Source: Antedon mediterranea
Lineage: Eukaryota; Echinodermata; Crinoidea; Comatulida; Antedonidae
Length of the DNA stretch: 64,000 nt
Assembly (NCBI RefSeq): GCF_964355755.1
Contig: NC_092679.1
Coordinates: 21,731,432 to 21,795,431, forward strand
Direction: 5' to 3'
This document shows, piece after piece, positions 23,701 to 35,700 of the stretch. Every line of letters begins with the position of its first letter. Within the stretch, counting starts at the first letter, position 1. The notes under the pieces are model-generated. The model searched no databases. It worked only from the letters and a program-made list of their open reading frames with translations, and had not been told where the DNA came from. The translations under genes and the position numbers were made by a program.

Positions 23701-26700
23701 CAAGCCCAGGCATTGCTGGAGATGGTGCAAGGTCAAAGGGCAAATCTGGAGGCAAATTTACAGATGGTGCTAAGAGGAAGACAGGAGGAAGAAGCGTACA
23801 CATTCATAGAAAACCTCTATAAAGATGGGTAATGAATATTCATGTTAGCATTTTGGAAAAGTGATATTTAAAAGTACAATTGCACCTTGATACTGTACTT
23901 ATTTTTGTTATATCAATTTTTTACAGACTATGAGTATTTTATTTTTATGTTACATTTAGAAAATCATGTTTTCTCGCCTGATATCCGCCATCTATCTGTA
24001 CTACTCCATGTTTATTTTGTCTTGTTTATTTTTATGTTTTATGCTAGGTCCATGAAGGAGCAAGCCCATATTAAGAGAGCTGTAGATCAGCGAATAGAAG
24101 CCTTAAATAAAGAAATTCAAGTGAGGATTTTGAAATAAATTAGAACCTCTATTAAGGGGACACCTTCAGGACCCAACAAAGTGTCCCCTTAATAGAAGTG
24201 TATTCAGAAGAGGATTTGGCTTATAGTGTTATAGTGTAAAGAAGGTGTTCTATTGCTATTAGTCTGCTATGATCATGAATTTCTCTGTACCTTGATGTTA
24301 TTAGTCTCTGTGATTTTGATATACTTAAGTTCTGTCTACACTATCAAAGTATGTTACAAAAAAATGTGATGTGCCCATATATGGACATGACGTCATATCA
24401 CTACCATCGTTAGCATATCACTACAATATTTGGATACATCACACTTTTTTTTGTCAAACTCGTTTGATAGTTTACTGACCTAAAAAATGGTTGATAATTA
24501 AAAGCCTTTAGTTATGACAGTCTGTACTCTTGCAATGAAAAATGTAATTGATATAGTCATGTCATAGTATGCACTGAACTTACAAAAACCCTAAGTAATC
24601 TCAATGACACAGAGAAATACACATTATTAGTCAAATCATAACTCACAGTGCCTAGACACGGTGACATATTGCCAGTTACTATATCCTGTCGGGTAGGATT
24701 GCTGAGTAGCAGAAATGATTATGATTTACGTTCAACCCTTCCTTTACCATTCCAGAGGGAGCTGTCTCTAGAGAGGGTGAAAGGCAGTGATTTGGTGACG
24801 AAGGACGTGCATCCATCGCTGTCCAAACGGCCTCCAAAAAGTCTGCACAAGCCCCCTTTGGAGAAGCGGGGTACTACCGGTGCGGCACGACCGAACAAAA
24901 AGAAAGCACGTTCAAAGATTGATTCGGGTCTTAGAAAATCGAGCAAGAAGGATGTGGTGGAGACAAAACAAATAAAGAAAACATCTGCGAAAGAGAAGGA
25001 AAATCGACCAATCGAAAAGAAGGTAGGTTTTACCCATTTCGATGAAGTAGTTCTTTTTCTATTGATTGGTTGATATTGGTTGGTTAATATTAATACAGGT
25101 AGTGTAAATTTGTATTCTTCTGGTTGTGGGGATAGCCTCTTGCCATATTCACCAATCAAACTTAATTGCTGATTATTTTCTTGCCATTTGGTTGGTTAAT
25201 TTCGAATCACTTTCCGTTCAATATTAGTTCTATTGCACAGTGAAAGTTTTATTTATTGGTTCTATATACATTAAAAAAAAGAAATTTTTTTATAATTTTG
25301 TGTCGCATCAGAATGAATGTTTTTTGCACTTGTATGTAATCAGCTTCCGGCTTTGAATATCAACAAGCTACCAGCCTTCCTCCCAGCAAGTGAACCACCA
25401 GTTATACATGAATGGGAAGTTCGTAAGGCTTTGACTAAAGTGAACTGTAATAAATCAAGCCACCCAACAGACTTACCAATTAAAATAATTAAGGAATTTG
25501 CTATTGAACTTGCTAACCCGCTAACTAAATTATTTAATACGTGTCTCAATGAGGGACACTTTCCACGTCAGTGGAAAACTGCTTCTATAGTTCCAGTTCC
25601 AAAACAAAACAAGATCCGCTCTTTTGATGATCTTCGTCCAATATCATTGACGCCGGTCTTTGCTAAGATTTTTGAGGCATTTATTGCCAAATGGATTATT
25701 GAGGATATTGACAATAAATTAGACACTAAGCAGTATGGTAATACAAAAGGTTCATCTACTATACATTATCTTGTGGATATGTTAAATTATGTTTATCAAA
25801 GTCTTGACAAGCCCAAACAATCAGTTGAACTCTGTACAATTGATTTTACTAAGGCATTTGATAGAGTCAATCATACAATTATTATAGATAAATTAATTAA
25901 ACTTGGAGTTAGGTCATCCATTGTTTCCATCGTCTGCAGCTTTCTGTGTGAAAGAACTCATACTACCAAACTTGGCACGCACATTTCTTCCACCAAATCA
26001 ATCTCTTGTGGAGTACCACAGGGAACCAAACTGGGACCTATACTCTTTTTGGTTCTAGTAAATGATGCTGCCATTGAAAGTTGTAGACGTTGGAAATTTG
26101 TGGATGACCTGACTCTAGGGGAAGTAACCAAATGTGGTGCTTCCTCTAACTTACAAAGTGTCCTTAATAGTGTCAGTGAGTGGTGTGCATCTAATGATGT
26201 TCTACCAAAACCAGCTAAATGCCAAGTAATTGAATTTAACTTTTTAAAGCAACGGCAGCTTAATTTAGTTTACACTATTGATAACTTTAATCTTCCAATA
26301 GTTAGTAAGTTAAAACTGCTTGGTGTAATAATCCAAAATGACCTCAAATGGGGTTCAAATGTTAATGATATAACATCAAGAGCCTCACGTAGACTATTTT
26401 CACTATGTATCCTGAAAAGGTCTAGTGCACCAGTCAGTGACCTGGTTACAGTATTTACATCATATATCAGACCTGTGCTGGAATATGCCTGCCAGGTTTG
26501 GCATTCATCATTAACTGTTCAGCAATCTAATTTAATAGAAAAAATTCAAAAACGGGCTTTGCGCATAATTTTGAGCCCACATTATGTTAGCTATGAATTA
26601 GCCTTAGAGCAAGTAGGTTTGCCTTCTTTAAAGTCCCGTAGAGAACAGTTTGGCAAGAGTCTTTTAGAATCTACCAAATTTAGAAATATGTTACCAGCAT

Positions 26701-29700
26701 ATAAATCTGATAGGCATTCAAGATCGTTAAGGAGCAATACTAGTTCAAAGTTGGATTCTTGCAGATGTCGCACTGAAAGATATAGGCGGTCTACTATTCC
26801 ACACTTAGCACGAATCCTTTAAGTTTAATGTTTAGTTTAGATCTTCTTTGATGTATTTTATTTCTCAGTTGATTGTAATCCAACCTTTTCAGCTCTTGCT
26901 GCTGGTTGGAATTTGATGTTTTTATACCTTAATAAATAAATAAATAAATAAATAAAATGTTGTGTATTCGAAAAAACCAATCTGTGGTGTGGCCTTCCTC
27001 CTGTCTAAAATGTGGTTTCCACTAGAGACGCAACACAAGGACGTACGCGCAACACAATTGAGTTGACCAATGACAAGCCACTGTTCGAATAATCCATCGC
27101 TTGTGATTGGTCTAATCACTTATGTTGTGTTACGTCCCTGCGTTGTGTCACTAGTGGGAGACCAAGCTTAACCTTTGACATTCATTATTTATATACCTTT
27201 ATTTAAAATCTCCAGGCTAGGTCTCCCCCTCCACAAATTCCATTCTACAAAGATGAAGATTATCTGACAAGAGTCTATGGTAAAGCTCAACACTCACCAA
27301 AGAGAAGGACATTGAAGTCAGGACCTTATCTTCGTTATAGGTCATCGCCTCCGAGGCCAAAGGTCACGCGACCATCAGCAGTGCAAGACATTCCTAGTAA
27401 GTTAAGATAATAATTGATTGAATTTTATTTAACTGGCAGTGGCATTCACTCATATTTCACAATACAATACTAGATAATTTCACTCATCAGATTTAGCTAA
27501 AGTCAAAATTTAATAAGCAGATACTTTTACATACCATATAAATAAATAAAATAAATATTGATGACAGACTTTTTTTATGTCAATAATTTTGCTTACGATA
27601 AATAAAGCTTATTAAATGCCTCGCTATAGTCATCTTAACAAATAAAGCTTCAGTTTTTCACTTAAGCACTAACTATCATGACTTAAGCAAATGTTCCAAT
27701 TGTTTGAACAAAATATTTACTTTGTACTGGTAATATAGATTTGATAATAATCATAAAGTTGAAACTAATAAATAATCGATATATTACCCACAAATTCCCT
27801 CATCTAAAAACCTAAATTTCATATTTGTCATATAAAAATTAGTACACCAATATTCAGAAGTGTTTCCTTAAATATGCATTGAAATCCTGTACAGAAAGCT
27901 TCTAGCCTAATACCTGTATCGTCATAATACCGCATCCTGATTGAGTGATGAATGACATGTAGTTGCCGTCCTGATTATTTCCTATTTTTGGGCTTAATAT
28001 TAAACTCTGTTGACTGAATGAAGTGTCATCATTTATTACACTGATAGATAAGATAGTAGCAAGTTTGACATACATTTATGAAAAGGAGTGCTTTGCAGAA
28101 TTGAACACATTGTAATTAAGTCTGTGGTTGATCTTTTTGATTGGCTATTTGTTTGTAGAGTTGAATAATCTACTGTATGGTTGTATTTGCCTCATGAATT
28201 ATTCATGAATCTAAAGATTAAACATGCATATTCATTATTTTGTAAAAGGACAATGAAAGTATGTTTACTGGATGTGTCCCTAGTACAAGCCTTGTAGTGC
28301 CTTTTTTTTTTATTTTTAGTGCATGGAGGAGATATTGAGAAAGTTTGGTTTACTGTAGGTGTTTGATGATGGGAAACTGTGGAGTTGTTTATTGAGATAA
28401 AACAAATACAACCAAAGATTTAATATGAGACAATTTCATCATCGCTTTATAACTTTTTGCTCCTATCTTAATCTTGCAGACTTGAGCAAAGACAAAACTG
28501 ATAATGACACACCTACCCCATCCCTCCAGCACACTGGCCTTTTTTCAATGTAAAGTATTGAAATGTCTAGTTTCAACCTGTTAACATTTTCCTTAATTTT
28601 GTTTTATCTTCTTAGGTTCAAGACCAAAAAGTATAAAAACTAAGCAAGAACAACAGAGGGCGCTGTTCCAGAAAACACCTGATCATCAATTCTACTTTGA
28701 CCCAAGTTTTCAGACCGCATTACCCCAACCCGGTACCAGCAATCAGGGCCTAGGCGCGCCCATCCACGGGCAACTAATCCCAATGGCGATACCTTTAATG
28801 CAGCCCCGAACCAGTGGTACGGACGTACCGCTTTCCATATATAGGCGAAGAGATGATGATGATGAGGAGGAAGACGATGACGATAATGAAAATGGACATT
28901 TAGATGGAGGTGTTCATGATTCTAATCCTAATATTTTATATAGTGAATTTGAGTCAGAAAGAAAAACAAAACCACAGCTAAAGATCCAGGTAAGATTTCT
29001 TCAATTTTTTTTCTTTATATATAGAATAAATTTGATATTTATATTTATATTTCAACACTGTTAAAATGTACAGTACATGAAACTTTTTTTTTATTTGTGT
29101 AATCATAAAATTAGTGATCTTTTGTGCTAAATATTGTGGACGTTGCAGGTCTTTTCTTTTATTTGATAGAGATGAAGATGGAAAGTGTTATGAAATGGTC
29201 TAGGGTTCAATCCTGACCTAGTGCCATGGTTGTAACTCGCGACTCTTTCAACCCCACTCCCTAAGCTTCAAATGAGACCTTAAGCAAGATAAGTTATTGT
29301 TATGAAATTTAAAAATGAATAAATACAAAATTATGAATTCTTTATTTTACAGACAATGCCACATATTGATATACAACCAGGAAGAACAACACAAAGAGAA
29401 GAAATCCAAATAACTGAACAACATGAGGACGGAAAGGAGGAAGAACACAGCTTTGAGGTACTATAAATAAGTCTTTTTTTATAAATTACTTTTAAATAAT
29501 TAATTTGTCCATTGTGTCTTTATTTTGAATGTAAATTATAATCTAATAATTTAGCTCTAGAATATTGATAAATAAATGAAAGATTCAAGTTAAAATGTCA
29601 ACATTTTATTTCACACTACAGACTGTTTCATGAAGGAGAAAAAAATATATGTGTTCCGTTACACCCATCTTTGCTATTTTAATATTTTCATTGGTTTATT

Positions 29701-32700
29701 TCACTGTAGAATGAAGGCCATTCAGAACAGTTTCAAAATTACATTGCAGTTGAGGAGATAAGAGAAGTATGTTTATAATAACAAATTTGACATTGTCATT
29801 TAGTTTATTATAAAATTAAATTGTCATTGTATTCTAGGATAAATTGTAATGTAATTAAATCTAATACATCAACATTAACTGCATCTGTGCGTTCTTTTAG
29901 AGATCAAAATGTTTTTAATATATCAGGCTAGTTAGTTAACTAATTGATAATATCCTGACTTGTTGGAACTTCAAGACAGTAGCCACAGCGAGGAAGTCAC
30001 ACTAGCCTTACAATCACATGTTGGACAGAACACAGGAAGCCTAGCCACGAGGCATATAGTATAGTGTTCTGCACTTACGTAGAAGCTAGGCTATGCTATG
30101 AGTAACATATCGCATTTAAGTAAACTACATGCCTAGAAAAACACATGCTCAGGAAGCCCAGTTACGAATACTATATGAATTAGCCCTAAAAAAAACAGGC
30201 TAGGCTGTAAACCAGAGTGCTCAAACAACTTACACACAGGAAGACAAGCTAGGCCTATAATAACATATTTCATCAATCACGCATGATTTTTAATAAACCA
30301 TTAGTTAATCGGAAATATCGTTACATTCAGCGCTATTTACGTGCACGGGGGAATACAACATCTTGCAGATTGATTCAAAAGCTGGAATTGCTAAGTTCCA
30401 CATGAGCGAGCAGGTCGCAAAGCAATCCTGCCGTTAATGAAATCTCCGGTTTGTCCCCATTAGCTTGTATATCCACACCCACACAACTCATTATGTAGTC
30501 TGCTAAGTTTGATTTCACCTATATTCATTATTCAAGACACACTTTGCAGTCCAAACATGATGTTTAGTAGTGCTGTGTACGCGTGGCAAGCAGGATGCTT
30601 CCATCAATACCGCCTCCAAACGTATGACACGCCCTGTCAATCACCTTAGATTAAATCCACTAACAGCTTCGGGATACTAGAAACTATATTGGATATAAAT
30701 AGCTCACTCTGCATAAACAATTAATTATTTAACCTATCGCTTTTTTTAATATAGCCTCAACAACAAATATCCACAGTACTGTAAATGAATTGTTTTATTT
30801 TTCCCTGCGGCATTACTTTAGATTTAATTCATAAATTCATTTCATTGATTTTTGTAGAAATGAATGGTTTAAGCAACTTGCTGTATGTTTTCTTTTATTT
30901 AATACTACTACCTCCAAATCAGATTCCTAAAAATAACCCCCTCAATTAGCGCTAAACAATGGGCCAAATACTGTTCTATTTGATATGCACTGTGTATATA
31001 CAAGTGAGAATAAATCAATCATTTTTATTCTAAAATCAATATAAAAACATACACAAATACAATACAAATAATATGGTACAGCATTATGTCCAGTTATTGG
31101 ACGGTTTGAAAGAAAGAATATCTTCTTGCATATTTAAACATTTCCAAATTTTTTAGTAAAGTTGGTGTAAAATATTCAAACCAATATAATGAACAATCTC
31201 CATTTCTAACAAGCAATCCCATTGGTCGATTCCATTAAAAAATTGCTGTTTCAACTTCTGTCGGTCCTCTGTTGATCACAATACTTCAGTCATTGAACCT
31301 GTGTATATATCTAGGTTATCTTTGTGTTTGATTGACAGTTTGTCTGATGCACACTGAGGATGGATATGTCACTCCTTCAGTCAGCGAGTCTGTTTTATAA
31401 CGTTCTGACGATTAATCTATTTCAAGAGCTGTAAAAATGAGGATTTTTTTAAACCCAAACTATACAGCCATTACTGGTTATTAACTACGATAGATTAAAG
31501 TTTGATTGAAGATAACCCAGATTGCAACGTGCCTTGTGTTACATATGACAAAAGTTTTTAGTTATTTCGTTTTACGTAAAAGCCGCCATTTTGATTTTCG
31601 AAACTAGAATGTGAACCTACTATAGATTTTCGAAACTGAATAAAAAATAATTATTATTATTTATTTGGAAGCTACATTTTTCAAACAGTGGCACAATTCT
31701 TGAATGAAAGTGTGTCCAGAGTAAGTAAAATAAAAGTAAAAGAAAGGCCTATTTACAAGAAAACTTATAAACTAATATGACATGCCACTTGTGCCAAAAT
31801 GTTTTTTTTTTATAAATATTAAGCCAAATCTCTGTCCTAGACTAACCATGGAAATATAGTATCAGAGAGGTTTGCATTCTATGCTAATTGATTTATTTGA
31901 TAAATATCGTTTTTCCCCATTTATCTTCTTACACCACTTCTATATTATTTACTTTATTCAGTAAAAACTTTACAACCAATTCATTATTAGAAATCATCGT
32001 TTAAATTGATATTTCTATTCCTACAGGATGATTCAATTGATGAATTACCAATTCCCCAAATAGCATTTGCTGGTCAACCGCACCCTGAAACACATTACAC
32101 TGGACCACCATTCCCACCAGAACCTCCACCTCAGTTGACAGAAGATCTACCATCCAGTACTATAGCATCTGATATCAAGAGAAGAGAGCTTCTTCATAAC
32201 CAAGCTGTGCAATGGTACGAAATAATGAATCTTATGAGTTGAATGGGGAAACTATTTCATAAAGATTGACGGGTCTATATAATGAGGCAGAACTGAGAAC
32301 AGTCAAACTTTCAATTAATGAGATATTATCTTCATTTAAGCGTTATTTATTTATTACCATCTTTAATGAGGGTGGCCTGTCCAGTTCCAGTAAAGGATCT
32401 TGAAAAAACATACAGGTACAAATATATAAATAAATGTCTTTCACATCTGCTATGCTCTGGCTCTGGCAAATAAAATCGCACCTAAATGTTTCATTTTCAC
32501 GACATTCCATGCGGCTATGCATGTGAAGAGAAAAAAATCAGAACTGGAGCCAGACGTAAGCAATTTAATAAACATCTGTTGTACTTTTTATAGGATCGAA
32601 CAAGAACTTATGGCACGAATGGTGAGTGACATGTACCATAGGCAAGAAGACAATGAACAATCGCAAGAGGAAGAAGACACTGCATCTGACATTTCTTCCC

Positions 32701-35700
32701 AGGATGCAATTGGTGAGTCCGTCTTCTTTATGGTGTACTGCTATGTAAAGAAAGGTTTATTTTCCATCTTCTAATTGGTCAATTATAGTGGGTAATTTGA
32801 TAATGGATTACATAAGGTATATTAAATAGACAAAAAATCTCCCTTGATATGATTTTCTGTATTTGCCAATTAGATGGTTTAAAACAGAGAAAGAGACACC
32901 TAAATCTGTTCTGGCATATCTCTTTTAGTGGATGCAATAAGTGGGGCAGCAGGACTCCAGCTTTTTGTGGATGCTAGACAACCAGTGAATCAAGAGCTAG
33001 TGTTGAACCTCATCAAAGAGGCCATTGCCGAAAGAATAGCTGCCACTCTTAGTCAGCAAGAAGTGGAGAGGTCTTCTGTGAAAGAAGTTATTCAAGTTGA
33101 TGAAGAAAGTGACATAGAACAGGTATCCATTAATCTCCAGAGTTATTTTCTAGCTATTTACTTTTTTGATAACCATTGTATTTTTGCCCATGCAAATCTT
33201 GGAATGTTATAGTCTAAACCTGCATTATATGGAATATATTTTTCAAACTTAATTTTGATATCTTTGAATTCACTGACAGATTTTGTGATTTTAACCATCT
33301 TCATTTACTATTCCTACTTCTGTATACACATATGTTATATAACACCTAAATAAATTCCTGTTATTTGATTGGACGATTGTGGTCACATGGCGTGCAATAG
33401 TACAAACTATTTTATGCATATTTATTATTTGTATATTGCAGTATAATAAAAACAGACTAAACATGTAGTAAAATAGAGCCACTTAAACCTACTCCCATCA
33501 ATTATTCAACGTAAACATTTTTTAAAATATATAATTTTCTTTGTCTGGGATTAAATATGATTTCTGTGATATACCGGTAATACAAAAATATGTTTCCTCT
33601 TTCAAGGAACCTGTAGCAGCACCAATTGCAACTCCTGAAATAACACCAGTGCACACTCCAATAGCATCACCACCAGTAAAGAGATCGTTGCCATCCACCC
33701 CAATAGCAACACCAACTCCTTCAGAAAATGAGAGTATGCAAGAAGAGCTGATAAAATCCTTGCCAAGGCAAATGACACCTTTAGAAGATGGTAGGTTGAC
33801 AGTCTTAAAGGAAAACTTTACCGAGAACCATATTTTTACAATGCATTGGGGATGTACATATAAGTTTAGAACAATTGCGAGATTTACGCTCGCCGTACTG
33901 CTGTCACCGTAATTTGCTATGACATCGAGTGTGCTTAGCAAAATCTACCTCTTAATTTTTCACTGTACCTGTCATTTCAATTGCTAATTTTACCTGCATT
34001 AGGCTTAAATTTGCCAAAATGTTTAGTCTCTTATTTTGAATATCCAGATAGGCAAAAGAAACAATAACAAAATTCAACATTTATATTTTTTACATCTCTA
34101 ATACGTTTTCAAAATTTGGTTCTCATTCAATTTGTCCTTTAACTCTTTGATCTTTATGCATTCATACTCATACATTGAGGGCAGTATTAATTGAATCTCT
34201 CCTGCAAACATGCTATTTGCTGTTTTGAGGGTGAACACATTTTCTTTGCATTCAAGACTGGAAAGAGCCATGAGTAAATGGTAGGACATCTGATAATTGT
34301 ATATACGCAAAGAGCCATGAGTAAATGGTAGGACATCTGATAATTGTATATACGCAAAGAGCCATGAGTAAATGGTAGGACATCTGATAATTGTATATAC
34401 GCAAAGAGCCATGAGTAAATGGTAGGACATCTGATAATTGTATATACGCAAAGAGCCATGAGTAAATGGTAGGACATCTGATAATTGTATATACGCAAAG
34501 AGCCATGAGTAAATGGTAGGACATCTGATAATTGTATATACGCAAAGAGCCATGAGTAAATGGTAGGACATCTGATAATTGTATATACGCAAAGAGCCAT
34601 GAGTAAATGGTAGGACATCTGATAATTGTATATACGCAAAGAGCCATGAGTAAATGGTAGGACATCTGATAATTGTATATACGCAAAGAGCCATGAGTAA
34701 ATGGTAGGACATCTGATAATTGTATATATGCAAAGAGCCATGAGTAAATGGTAGGACATCTGATAATTGTATAATTATACGCAAGTATTTGATTTCACTC
34801 TTACAGAATTATTCATCTTTATTATTATTTATTACAATTTATTATTTCATTATTTTTGCTTGGAAATTTAGAATTTCTGTTAAATTATTGATTTATTATC
34901 TATTTTTTATCGTAGATTTAGAAGTAACTATTGCTGGTCCTTTAAGCCCAGTGACAACACCAGTACAAACACCGCCGCCATCACCACCAGCGTTTCCAGC
35001 AACACCAGAAGTATCCTTACAACCTCTTGAGTCTCCAGAGGCAGAATCACCATTAAAGTCTACCATTCCAATGTCTCTCAAAGAAGCAGCAAGCCCAGAA
35101 CCTTGGACGGATGACCCTCCATTAGCAGAAGAGAAAATGCTGGAACAAATAGGAGGAATAAATCCTGATAAAAGGTATACACATTGAAAAACACATAGAA
35201 ATGTTAAAATATGTAAGAGAAGTACAAAATAAACACTTATTTAAAAACGCACAGAAAAAGTTAAAATATGTAAGAAAAGTATTAAAAAAATATGTTAAGA
35301 AATGTACTGTATATGTAATAAAAGTGGGACGAACCAATGTAAAACCAAAAAAAAAGGTATAACGCCATTTACCATATCACAGGCGTCTTGAAGTGTTTAA
35401 TCCATGCCCTCAATTTTAAGGTGTTTCTTCGGACAACCAAAATACATGTTCAATCTAAAATACTTGAAATTATATTTCAATTGTATTTTGTGCTTACAGT
35501 GCTCAAGAATTTGAAATTAGTCAAGACATCTTAGTCCCCTTAACACCGGTACCAGCAACTCCACTAAAAGAACTTCCAGACACTCCACCGGTCTATCAGT
35601 CACCAGATATGTCAGAAAGTAGCGAGTCTACTCAAGAACATACCAGCACAGAGACAACTGACAGACCCATCTCAGAAGGAGAATGGCTTACTGGTCGCAG

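Noticed and set aside
24719-25159. Minus-strand frame of 146 codons
   Set aside because: Antisense shadow of TALPID3 exon 6, whose plus-strand reading joins in phase to both neighbours.
33522-33941. Minus-strand frame of 139 codons
   Set aside because: Shadow of TALPID3 exon 14, a Pro/Thr-rich segment whose complement lacks stops.
34098-34784. Long minus-strand frames of up to 228 codons
   Set aside because: They are the 47-bp minisatellite read in three phases; the peptide is the repeat itself and lies in an intron of TALPID3.
34265-34784. CRISPR-like appearance of regularly spaced repeats
   Set aside because: The units are contiguous 47-bp tandem copies with no variable spacers, in a eukaryotic intron.
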